Below are positions 17,538 through 25,600 of a stretch of 64,000 nucleotides of DNA, one piece after another. Numbering within the stretch: the stretch's first letter is position 1; every line of letters begins with the position of its first letter. A program made the translations under genes and the position numbers. The DNA is from Burkholderiales bacterium (lineage in GTDB: Bacteria > Pseudomonadota > Gammaproteobacteria > Burkholderiales > SG8-39): NCBI GenBank assembly GCA_017880775.1, contig JADGRQ010000011.1, positions 54,439 through 118,438 on the forward strand, in the 5' to 3' direction. A model generated the notes under the pieces. That model saw only the letters and a list, made by a program, of their open reading frames with translations, was not told the DNA's origin and searched no databases.

Positions 17538-17599
17538 AGCAAGTTTCTGTTGGTGGATATCTGCCGGCAGAAACCGATCTCTATCGGTGGCAACTTGCT
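17538..17599. repeat. Nested inverted-repeat element
   Basis: Three dyads are nested within 62 bases. The outer is AGCAAGTT (17538-17545) with AACTTGCT (17592-17599). Inside lies the palindrome TCTGCCGGCAGA (17560-17571), and next to it the hairpin ACCGAT-CTCT-ATCGGT (17573-17588). It lies in the noncoding gap between the dehydrogenase gene and a gene fragment. It could be a structured RNA or a remnant of a small mobile repeat. No U-run follows, so it is not a simple terminator. Confidence 0.6.
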
Positions 17600-17635
17600 T
17601 CTATAGATAGATGCTTCTAGCGTGCGACGCACGCA

Positions 17636-18046
17636 GTGCATTACACGTTGGGCTACATAGGGAGGTATTCCAAGCAGGTAATTGCATCCATGTTTCTCGC
17701 GCATGATTTAGCCGAGGCGTATACAGGTGATCTCATGCCAAAGCAGAGAAACGATGTAAAAAAAGCCAATGAGAGGCGGGTCAATTCAATACTGGATCTG
17801 TATGGAACGTATCCAGACTTTTATCAATTTGGCTTATATAAGACGTGGGATGACTTCGAGAACGCATTCTCGATTAACGGCAAAGTTGCAAAGGAAATCG
17901 ACGCCCTGGAAAATTTGCTGCAACTTACTGTTGAGAGTGAGCGTTTGGACGTTTCTATCTCCGATCTTGATGCATGGAAGGACGACCTCGCGAAGAGAAT
18001 TGAAACGCCAATGGGTAAGCGAATTCTCAGAATGATCGTGAAATGA
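17636..18046 (+). pseudogene. HD-domain hydrolase fragment (YfbR/HD_3-like), N-terminally truncated
   Basis: 136 codons open from a GTG at 17636, or from ATG 17690. The readable part matches the second half of the HD_3 family: AHDLAEAYTGDLMPKQ carries the HD pair, and EIDALENLLQL is the distal helix. Intact relatives (5'-deoxynucleotidase type) have about 50 more residues before this point, including the first metal-binding histidine. Those residues are not found in any frame upstream. The sequence is much more AT-rich than its neighbours, suggesting transfer. An active protein is unlikely because the metal site would be incomplete. Confidence 0.6.
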
Positions 18047-18056
18047 GGCCTTAGCG

Positions 18057-18181
18057 GTGGCGCTCGAGCTGCACGTATCGCAACGCGCGGCCGCTGAGAT
18101 CGAGCGCATTGTCCAATTGGTGGGCCGCAAACCGGCCGGCCGCCCTTGGTGCAGGCCGCATGCAACCGGTTAGCCATTCTG
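18057..18181 (+). pseudogene. ParE/RelE-type toxin, N-terminal fragment with frameshift
   Basis: From the GTG at 18057 the frame reads VALELHVSQRAAAEIERIVQ and then loses similarity. A one-base shift near 18116 continues as NWWAANRPAA, the classic W-W-x-x-N-R-P-A of ParE/RelE toxins. The reading stops shortly after, without the rest of the RNase fold. No antitoxin gene precedes it. This looks like the decayed start of a toxin gene. Confidence 0.5.
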
Positions 18182-18245
18182 TCCAGCGAGCAACAAGGCC
18201 ACGCAATACACTGCGCAAGTGTTCTCGATTCGATGGAGTATCTCA

Positions 18246-18479
18246 ATGACAACAGCCCTAGCGGAGCTTGAGGAGAAGGTCCGGGCGCTCAATTCGAGCG
18301 ACAAGGCGGCCCTGATTCGCCTGCTGATAGGCGAACTCGATGGACCGCCTGAACCCGGGGTCGAGAAAGCTTGGATCGCCGAGGCGAAAAGTCGGCACGA
18401 TGAACTACTTGAGGGCCGCGTGAAGGGCATACCTGACGAGCAGGTTTTCGCAAACGTCCGAGCACTCCTTGCGCGATGA
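18246..18479 (+). CDS. Addiction-module antitoxin, PF09720/TIGR02574 type
   Basis: A 77-residue helical protein. It begins [33 protein letters not shown] and continues with [23 protein letters not shown], the usual pattern of the putative addiction-module component family. Members are normally the first gene of a pair with a RelE/ParE toxin that starts at an overlapping ATGA. Here the ATGA overlap is kept (18476-18479), but the toxin frame ends after 27 codons. The antitoxin is therefore an orphan. The ATG at 18246 gives the family-typical length. Confidence 0.8.
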   Translation: MTTALAELEEKVRALNSSDKAALIRLLIGELDGPPEPGVEKAWIAEAKSRHDELLEGRVKGIPDEQVFANVRALLAR

Positions 18480-18559
18480 GATACGAGTCCCACCCGGAAG
18501 CCGCGAAGCTGGACGCCGCTATCGCCGTAAATCTCAAGGAGCTTGGGTATGGCGGGTAA
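18476..18559 (+). pseudogene. RelE/ParE toxin start joined to an HsdM-like C-terminus
   Basis: The 27-codon frame [27 protein letters not shown] is written here in two parts. [10 protein letters not shown] is the usual N-terminus of toxins paired with PF09720 antitoxins. [16 protein letters not shown] resembles the last residues of type I restriction methyltransferase subunits (HsdM). A second ATG at 18549 overlaps the end, as hsdS genes do with hsdM; it opens a 51-codon Arg-rich frame to 18704 with no recognisable domain. I infer a deletion that joined a TA locus to a restriction-modification locus. Confidence 0.4.
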
Positions 18560-18722
18560 GAAAACACGTGCCGTCATCAAGGGAGGTCCCGCACCGGAGC
18601 GCAGGCGGCGTGGCCCGAGCGGCAAATTGTGCAAGCGTCGCTCGCACAATCGACTCGGCACCTTGCCCTGCCCCGAAAACCGGACTAGACTAACACTTAG
18701 CTAACCCCGCTCGCCAGCCACC

Positions 18723-18998
18723 ATGACCATCGTCAACATCCACGAAGCCAAGACCCATCTGTCTCGCTTGCTGGAAGCGGTTGAAAAAGGCCAGGAAGTG
18801 GTCATCGCGCGCTCCGGGAAGCCGATTGCCTCGCTCGTTGCGTACAAGCCGCTGCGCCGCAAGATCGCGCCGCCGGGCAGCATGGAAGGCCAAGGGTGGT
18901 GGATGGCCGAGGACTTCAACGAGCCGGTCGACGAACTGTTCGAGGTACTGAAAGTCGCTGACCCGGTGGGGTCTCCTGATCCTGCTTCCATGCCGTGA
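18723..18998 (+). CDS. Phd/YefM-type antitoxin of a VapBC-like module
   Basis: A 91-residue antitoxin. The N-terminal Phd/YefM DNA-binding fold shows MTIVNIHEAKTHLSRLLEAVEKGQEVVIARSGKPIA, and the C-terminal toxin-binding tail contains WWMAEDFNEPVDELFE. It neutralises the PIN toxin encoded next and should repress its own operon. A small inverted repeat, CTAA-CAC-TTAG at 18690-18700, lies in the upstream region and could be its operator. The stop overlaps the toxin's GTG start by four bases. The pair looks intact. Confidence 0.93.
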   Translation: MTIVNIHEAKTHLSRLLEAVEKGQEVVIARSGKPIASLVAYKPLRRKIAPPGSMEGQGWWMAEDFNEPVDELFEVLKVADPVGSPDPASMP

Positions 18999-19384
18999 GG
19001 CTGTTGCTTGACACGCAGCTGGTGTACTGGTGGCAGGCCGACCAGGTCCGGCTCCCCGACTCCGCGCGGCAACTGATCGAGCAAAATGACGACGCGGTGA
19101 TGGTCAGCCGGGTCTCGCAATGGGAGCTGGCGATCAAGACCAGCGTGGGCAAGCTGCGCATTGACCTGCCGCTGTTTACAGAGCAGGTCAGCGTCATCGG
19201 GTTTTCCTGGCTGCCCATCGAAAGCCATCATGTGTTGCAGGTCGCCACGCTGCCGCTGTACAACGACCACAAGGACCCCTTTGACCGCCTGCTGGTGGCG
19301 CAAAGCCTGAGCGAGCCGCTGATCCTGCTCACCACCGACGCAAGGCTGGCGCGCTACGGCTCGACTGTGCGCGTCGTCGCCTGA
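18995..19384 (+). CDS. PIN-domain toxin (VapC-like RNase)
   Basis: A 129-residue PIN-domain ribonuclease with the acidic metal-binding residues in order: LLDTQ (Asp6), SQWELAIK (Glu), DPFDRLL (Asp) and LTTDARL (Asp). It therefore appears catalytically complete. It starts at a GTG within the antitoxin stop, so translation is coupled. VapC-type toxins cleave tRNA or rRNA when the antitoxin is degraded; the target here is unknown. It converges with the ABC ATPase gene, with only two bases between the stops and no terminator visible. Confidence 0.92.
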   Translation: MRLLLDTQLVYWWQADQVRLPDSARQLIEQNDDAVMVSRVSQWELAIKTSVGKLRIDLPLFTEQVSVIGFSWLPIESHHVLQVATLPLYNDHKDPFDRLLVAQSLSEPLILLTTDARLARYGSTVRVVA

Positions 19385-19386
19385 GA

Positions 19387-20115
19387 TCAGTGGTGCAGAA
19401 TTTTCGACAAAAACAATTGCGCCCGCTCTCCGCGCGGCGTGCCGAAAAAATCGTCCTTGGTCGCGTCTTCGATGATCTTCCCGGCGTCCATGAAGATGAC
19501 GCGATGCGCGACCCTCCTCGCGAAACCCATCTCGTGACTGACCACCATCATGGTCATGCCTTCCTGCGCCAGCTGGACCATCACGTCGAGCACTTCGTTG
19601 ATCATCTCCGGGTCGAGCGCGGACGTCGGTTCGTCGAACAGCATCGCGATTGGGTCCATCGACAGCGCACGCGCGATCGCCACGCGCTGCTGCTGCCCGC
19701 CGGAGAGCTGCCCGGGGAACTTGTCCTTGTGCGCGATCAGGCCCACGCGGTCGAGGAGTTTCAACCCCTTTTCCCGCGCCGCCGCCTCGGTGCGCCCGAG
19801 CACCTTGATCTGGCCGAGCGTCAGATTCTCCGTGACGCTCAGGTGCGGAAACAGCTCGAAATTCTGGAACACCATGCCGATGCGCGAGCGCAGCTTGGGC
19901 AGGTCGGTCTTCGGGCTGCCGACGGAAATTCCATCGACCAGGATTTCGCCCTTCTGGAAAGGCTCGAGTCCGTTCACGCACTTGATCAGCGTGGACTTGC
20001 CGCTGCCGGAGGGGCCGCACACCACCACGACTTCGCCCTTTTTCACCTCGGTGGAGCAGTCGATCAGCACCTCGAAGTTCCCATAGTGCTTGCCGACGTT
20101 TTTCATGGAGATCAC
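19387..20115 (-). CDS. gltL: Glutamate/aspartate ABC transporter ATP-binding protein
   Basis: A 242-residue ATPase of polar amino acid ABC importers. Walker A is GPSGSGKST at 34-42, the Q-loop is VFQNFELFPH, the signature is LSGGQQQR, Walker B is AMLFDEPTSALDP, and the switch histidine is in VVSHEMGFAR. The GTG at 20115 gives MISMKNVGKHYGNF, which aligns with relatives better than the internal ATG at 20106. An AGAGAG sequence lies at suitable distance upstream. It is the last gene of the gltIJKL-type cluster, 10 bases after the second permease gene. Confidence 0.93.
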   Translation of the reverse strand: MISMKNVGKHYGNFEVLIDCSTEVKKGEVVVVCGPSGSGKSTLIKCVNGLEPFQKGEILVDGISVGSPKTDLPKLRSRIGMVFQNFELFPHLSVTENLTLGQIKVLGRTEAAAREKGLKLLDRVGLIAHKDKFPGQLSGGQQQRVAIARALSMDPIAMLFDEPTSALDPEMINEVLDVMVQLAQEGMTMMVVSHEMGFARRVAHRVIFMDAGKIIEDATKDDFFGTPRGERAQLFLSKILHH

Positions 20116-20125
20116 TTGGCGCTCT

Positions 20126-20815
20126 CTAGCGTATGACCGCGATTTTCCCCTGCAGCTGCCGCACCAGCGTCGACAGCCCGAACGAGATGACAAAGTAGAC
20201 CACCGCGACGAAGGTGTACATCTCCACCAGGCGATAGTCACGGTTGGCGACTTTGGACGCCGCGCCGAGGAAGTCCGTCGCCGATATCACGTAGACCAGA
20301 GACGTGTCCTGAAACAGGATGATGGTCTGCGTCAGCAGCACCGGCAGCATGTTGCGGAAGGCCTGCGGCAGCACGATGCGTGCCATGGTCTGCCAGTAGT
20401 CGAGGCCGAGCGCGTAGCCCGCCCAGACCTGGCCGCGCGCGACCGACTGGATGCCGGCGCGCATGATCTCGCAGTAGTACGCCGCCTCGAACATGGTGAA
20501 GGTAATGAGGGCAGACAGGAAGGAACCGACCCTGACCGGGTCCTTCGCTCCGATGATCCAGGCGCCGATGTAGGGCACCAGGAAGAAGAACCAGAAAATC
20601 ACCAGCACCAGCGGCAGCGAGCGCATCAGATTGACGTAACTGCCGGAGACGAGCGACAGCAGGTTGAATTTCGACAGCCGCATCATCGCAAGCAGCGTGC
20701 CGAAGAAGATGCCGCCCAGCATCGCCAGCGCCGTCAGCGTCAGCGTGAACGTCATCCCGTCGCGGAACAGATAGACCCAGGAGCGCTGGATGACGTCGAA
20801 GTCGTAGCCGCTCAT
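20126..20815 (-). CDS. gltK: Glutamate/aspartate ABC transporter permease (GltK-like)
   Basis: A 229-residue inner-membrane permease with about five hydrophobic segments. The HisM-type cytoplasmic loop (EIMRAGIQSVARGQVWAGYALGL) docks the ATPase. The sequence NLMRSLPLVLVIFWFFFLVP is typical of GltK. It forms a heterodimeric channel with the GltJ-like permease encoded immediately upstream. The spacing to both neighbours is under 20 bases, so they form one operon. Confidence 0.93.
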   Translation of the reverse strand: MSGYDFDVIQRSWVYLFRDGMTFTLTLTALAMLGGIFFGTLLAMMRLSKFNLLSLVSGSYVNLMRSLPLVLVIFWFFFLVPYIGAWIIGAKDPVRVGSFLSALITFTMFEAAYYCEIMRAGIQSVARGQVWAGYALGLDYWQTMARIVLPQAFRNMLPVLLTQTIILFQDTSLVYVISATDFLGAASKVANRDYRLVEMYTFVAVVYFVISFGLSTLVRQLQGKIAVIR

Positions 20816-20832
20816 TTTCCGGCCGGCATGGT

Positions 20833-21588
20833 TCAGTGTCCTCCGGCGGTCGCCGAGGCGCTGATCAGCCCGGGCACGCGCACCTTCTTCTCCAGCGCGC
20901 GCATCGCGAACACGACCAGCAGGTTGGTCATCAGGTAGATCACGGTTGCAGCGGTAAACGCCTCGAAGACGCGAAAGCTGAACTCCTGCATCGCGCGCGC
21001 GCGGCCGGTGAGTTCCAGCAGGCCGATGGTGAGCGCGACCGAGGAATTCTTGATCACGTTCATGAATTCAGAGGTGAGCGGCGGCAGCATGATGCGGAAC
21101 GCCATCGGCAGCAGCACGAAGCGGTAGGTCTGGCCGAGCGTAAGGCCCAGCGCGGTGCCGGCCATGCCCTGACCGCGCGACAACGACTGGATTCCGGCCT
21201 TTACCTGCTCGGCCACCCGCACGGAGGTGTACAGGCCCAGGCACAGCACCGCCGGAATGTACGAACCCCAGGGCGGCGGCACCTGCTTGATCCAGTCGCC
21301 CAAACCCTTCGGCAGCAATTCCGGCACGACGAAAAACCACAGGAACATCTGCACGATGAGCGGGATGTTGCGGAACAATTCGACGTAGGCATTACCGAGG
21401 CGCACCACCCACAGGTGCGGCGTCGTGCGCAGGGTGCCGACCACCGAGCCGATCGAGAGTGCGATCACCCAGGCGGCGAGTGCGGTGGCGAGCGTCCAGC
21501 CCAGGCCGATGAAGAGGTAGTAAAGGTAGGTCCCCGTTCCGCCCGGCTCGGGGGACAGCAGGATGCCCCAGTCCCAGTGGTAGTTCAC
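20833..21588 (-). CDS. gltJ: Glutamate/aspartate ABC transporter permease (GltJ-like)
   Basis: A 251-residue permease beginning MNYHWDWGILLSPEPGGTG, the usual GltJ opening. It has several transmembrane segments, the VELFRNIPLIVQMFLWFFVVPELLP-type motif, and the ATPase-docking loop EQVKAGIQSLSRGQGMAGTALGL. It pairs with GltK. It starts 77 bases after the binding-protein stop, and a terminator-like hairpin lies between them, so its expression is probably lower than that of the binding protein. Confidence 0.93.
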   Translation of the reverse strand: MNYHWDWGILLSPEPGGTGTYLYYLFIGLGWTLATALAAWVIALSIGSVVGTLRTTPHLWVVRLGNAYVELFRNIPLIVQMFLWFFVVPELLPKGLGDWIKQVPPPWGSYIPAVLCLGLYTSVRVAEQVKAGIQSLSRGQGMAGTALGLTLGQTYRFVLLPMAFRIMLPPLTSEFMNVIKNSSVALTIGLLELTGRARAMQEFSFRVFEAFTAATVIYLMTNLLVVFAMRALEKKVRVPGLISASATAGGH

Positions 21589-21631
21589 GGGAAAATCACC
21601 GCAGCCTCAAATTCGGCTGAAGAAGAACGCG

Positions 21632-21660
21632 AAAAGCCGCAACTCCCGTTCGTTTGCGGC
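21632..21660 (-). terminator. Terminator-like hairpin between gltI and gltJ
   Basis: On the minus strand GCCGCAA (21660-21654) pairs with TTGCGGC (21642-21636) around an 11-base loop, followed directly by TTTT. It lies 6-34 bases after the gltI stop. In binding-protein ABC operons such hairpins commonly cause partial termination or stabilise the binding-protein message, giving excess binding protein over permease. Confidence 0.7.
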
Positions 21661-21665
21661 CCCGG

Positions 21666-22565
21666 CTACTGGTAGGCCTTGGGGTCGCCCGAGTCGGTCG
21701 GATTGGCGACCACTTTCTTGAATGCCGCGCTCATCGGCAGCGCGAGGTTGATGCCTTTTGGCGGAACCGGTTTCTCGAACCACTTCGAGTAGATGGCGTT
21801 GATCTGCCCCGACTTGTAGACCTCGGTCATCGCCCTGTCGGCGACCGCCTTGAAGGCTTTGTCGTCCTTGCGCACCATGATGCCGTAGGGCTCCACGGAC
21901 AGCGCGTCGGCCGAGATTTCGTAGTCGCCGGGCGCGCGCGCCTGCGCGGCGAGGCCCGCGAGCAGAATGTCGTCCATCACGAACGCCACCGCACGGCCGG
22001 TTTCCACCATCTGGAAGGCTTCCGGGTGGCCGTTGGCCGAGATGATGTTCATGCCGAGATTTTGCGCTGCATTGATTTCGGTGATCTGCTTGATGTTGGT
22101 GGTGCCCGCGGTCGAGACGATGGTCTTGCCCTTCAGGTCCGCCAGTGTCTTGATGCCGGACGATTTCTTCGCGATCCAGCGGTTGGCGGTGACGAAGTGC
22201 GTCATCGTGAACCAGACCTGCTCCTGGCGCGCGACGTTGTTGGTCGTCGAGCCGCACTCGAGGTCGACGGTGCCGTTCGCCATCAGCGGGATGCGGTTGG
22301 CCGAGGTGACCAGCTGGTACTTGACTTCGAGCTTCGGCAGCTTCAGCTCGGCCTTCACCGCGTCGACGATCTTCATGCACAGGTCCATGGCGTAACCGAT
22401 GGGCTGCTGCTTGTCGTCGTAGTAGGAGAAGGGCAGCGACGCGTCGCGGTGGCCGACGGTGATGGTGCCGCTGTCCTTGATTTTCTTCAGGGTGCCTTCC
22501 TGCGCGGCCGCGGGCAGGGCGATCGCCGCTGCGGCGAACAGTGCAATGGCATGGAAAATCTTCAT
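21666..22565 (-). CDS. gltI: Glutamate/aspartate ABC transporter periplasmic binding protein
   Basis: A 299-residue solute-binding protein with a Sec signal peptide (MKIFHAIALFAAAAIALPAAA, cleaved before QEG). The body has the SBP family 3 pattern: GTITVGHRDASLPFSYYDD, IGYAMDLC, then VDLECGSTTN and TIVSTAGTTN. This matches the GltI/AatJ-type acidic amino acid receptors. It heads the importer operon. The next gene upstream on the same strand is NAD-dependent glutamate dehydrogenase, so imported glutamate could feed directly into 2-oxoglutarate. Confidence 0.94.
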   Translation of the reverse strand: MKIFHAIALFAAAAIALPAAAQEGTLKKIKDSGTITVGHRDASLPFSYYDDKQQPIGYAMDLCMKIVDAVKAELKLPKLEVKYQLVTSANRIPLMANGTVDLECGSTTNNVARQEQVWFTMTHFVTANRWIAKKSSGIKTLADLKGKTIVSTAGTTNIKQITEINAAQNLGMNIISANGHPEAFQMVETGRAVAFVMDDILLAGLAAQARAPGDYEISADALSVEPYGIMVRKDDKAFKAVADRAMTEVYKSGQINAIYSKWFEKPVPPKGINLALPMSAAFKKVVANPTDSGDPKAYQ

Positions 22566-22658
22566 GTCTTTCTCCTGGAAATAGGGGTAGGCATCACCCT
22601 GGCTGGGCGATTCCGGAAGGATTCTAACGCTACCCGCGCGGAGCCGCCAACTTCGCCC

Positions 22659-25600
22659 TCAATGCGGGGTGAGGTTGCGCAATTCGCGCATCGCGACTGA
22701 CGCCATCGCCAGGTCGAACGAATCGGCCGCCCGCAGGTCCGCAAGCACATGCCGGCAGCGCTCCAGCAGCACGCCGTGGCCCGCCTCCCACTCGGCGATC
22801 GTTCCCGCGACATCGTCGCCGTCGGATGCCCCGCGCAGCGCGTCGTGGGCGAGCGCGCGCTGCATCCCGGCGAGGTCGTCGCGTAGCGCGGCTTTCGCCA
22901 GGCCCTGCCAATGGCCGTCCGCGGGCAGTGCGCCGATGCGCGTCCGCAGCCACGGCAGATCCAGTCGTCCGCCCAGCGCGAAGGCGAGCCGCGCCACCGT
23001 CGCGACATCGCGCGAGGCGCCGTCGGCGACCTCGACGATGTCGAGCGCGGAGTACAGCGCGTCGAAACCGGCGGTGCGCGCGGCAAGCGCCTCGGGCACC
23101 GCCGCCTCGACCAGCTTTGACGCGGCCTTTCGGAACTCCCGCGCATCGTGCTCGGGCAGCGCCTCGGGGAGAAGCCGCGCCACGGCCTCGATGCCCGGGC
23201 GGAAATGCGCGAGCGCGGCACCGACGTCGGCGAGGTGCCGGCGCTGGCGCAGAAACCAGAGGGTCGCGCGCAGGACGACCTTGCCGCATTCGATCACCAT
23301 CTCTGACTGCACGCGGTCGGCGACCCGGTTGTCGAGCGCCTCGACCTGCTGCCAGAACGGCACCATGCCGAAAGCCTCGCGCGTCGCGATGTAGGCGCGC
23401 ACCACGTCGGCGCCCGACGCGCCCGTTTCCTCGCGCATGCGGTGCACGAAGGTGCTGCCGACGCGGTTGATCATGCTGTTCAGCACGTGCGTGGCGACGA
23501 TCTCGCGGCGCAGCGGGTGGGCGAGGACGTAGGCCCGGTAGCGTTCGCGCAGCGGCTTCGGAAAGTAGCGCTCCAGCGCGGTGGCGATGTACGGGTCTTC
23601 GGGGATGTCCGAGGTCAGCAGCTCCTCGTACAGCGTGATTTTCGAGTAGGCGAGCAGCACCGCGCGCTCGGGGGTTGTCAGACCGAGGCGCTGCGCGCGC
23701 CGCTCGGCAATCTCTTCGTCCGAGGGCAGGAACTCGATCGCGCGGTTCAGCTTGCCGGCGGCTTCCAGCGCGCGGATGAATCGCGCCTGTGCGTCGAGCA
23801 GGCCCGCGCTGCGCAGGCCCGAAACCGAGAGGCTCTGCGTCTGGAAGTAGTTGTCGCGCAGCACCAGCGCTGCGACCTCGTCGGTCATCTCGCCGAGCAG
23901 CTGGTTGCGCTGCTTGTCGGTGAGCTCCCCGTCGCGCACCGCCGCGTCGAGCAAGATCTTGATGTTGACCTCGTGGTCCGAGCAGTCCACGCCCGCCGAG
24001 TTGTCGATCGCGTCGGTGCAGATCCGTCCTCCGACCAGCGCGTACTCGATGCGTCCGAGCTGGGTAAAGCCGAGGTTGCCGCCCTCCGCGACCACCTTGC
24101 AGCGCAGGTCGCGTCCGTCGACGCGCACCGCATCATTCGCGCGGTCGCCGGCCTCGGCGTGACTCTGGCGGCTCGACTTGACGTAGGTGCCGATGCCGCC
24201 GTTGTACAGCAGATCCACGGGCGCCTTGAGGAGGGCGGCCACCAACTCGTTCGGCTGCAGCGCCTCGGCTTCGATACCCAGTGCGCTGCGCGCCTCGCCC
24301 GACAGCGCAATCGATTTGGCGCTGCGCGGGTAAATGCCCCCGCCTTTCGAGATCAGCTCCGCGTCATAGTCGGCCCACGATGAGCGCGGCAGCTTGAACA
24401 GCCGTTCGCGCTCGCCGAAACTTCGCCCGGCGTCGGGGGCCGGGTCGATGAAGATGTGCCGATGGTCGAACGCGGCGAGCAGCCTGAGATGGCGCGAGAG
24501 CAGCATGCCGTTGCCGAACACGTCGCCCGACATGTCGCCGATGCCGACTGCGGTGAATTCCGTGGTCTGCGTATCGATGCCCATCTCGCGGAAGTGGCGC
24601 TTGACCGATTCCCAAGCCCCGCGCGCGGTGATGCCCATCCTTTTGTGGTCGTAGCCGGCCGAACCGCCCGAGGCAAACGCGTCGCCAAGCCAGAAGCCGT
24701 ACTCGCTGGCGATGCCGTTGGCGATGTCGGAAAAGGTCGCGGTGCCCTTGTCGGCGGCAACCACCAGGTAGGGATCGTCGCCGTCATGGCGCAACACATT
24801 CGGCGGGGGCACCGCCTTGCCGTCGACGAGGTTGTCGGTCACGTCGAGCATGCCGCGCAGCAAGGTCGAGTAGCAGGCGATGCCTTCCTTGAGCAGCGCT
24901 TCGCGCTCGCCGCTTGCGGGCGGTTGTTTGACGACGAATGCGCCCTTCGAGCCGACCGGGACGATGACGGCGTTCTTCACCATCTGCGCCTTCATCAGCC
25001 CCAGCACCTCGGTGCGGAAGTCCTCCCGCCGGTCGGACCAGCGGATGCCGCCGCGCGCCACGCTTCCGCCTCTCAGGTGCGCGCCCTCGACGCGCGGCGA
25101 GTAGACGAAGATCTCGAACAACGGGCGCGGTTCGGGCAGCCCCGGGACGGCGCGCGGATCGAATTTGAACGAGACGTAGGGCTTCGCCCTGCCTTCGCGG
25201 TCGGGCTGGAAATAATTGGTGCGCAGCGTCGCGCGCGTTACCGCGAGGAACTGTCGCAATATTCGGTCCTCGTCGAGATTCGGTACTGCATCGAGCGCGC
25301 GCTCGATCTCGGCGCCAAGTCGCGCTTCCTCGGCCGCCGAGTGCCTGGCCGGGTCGAAGCGCGCCAGGAACAGCTTCACCAGCAGCGCGGCGACGCCACT
25401 GTGCGCGGTGAGCGCATTCTCGATGTAGGTCTGGCTGAACGTGAAGCCGGTCTGCCGCAGCAAGCGCGCATAGGCGCGCAGCACGCCGATCTCCCGCACC
25501 GAGAGTCCCGCCGCGAGCACCAGGCGGTTCAAGTTGTCGCTTTCGGCCGCCCCGCCCCACATCGCCTCGAAGGCATCGTGGAACAGCCCCCGCACCCGCT

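Noticed and set aside
17647..17653. GTTGGGC resembling an attC R' core before the HD fragment
   Set aside because: No RYYYAAC partner and no paired arms lie within 150 bases upstream, so it is not treated as a recombination site.
18549..18704. 51-codon Arg-rich frame overlapping the RelE-HsdM-like fragment
   Set aside because: No domain, biased composition and an uncertain start; mentioned only as context for the junction.
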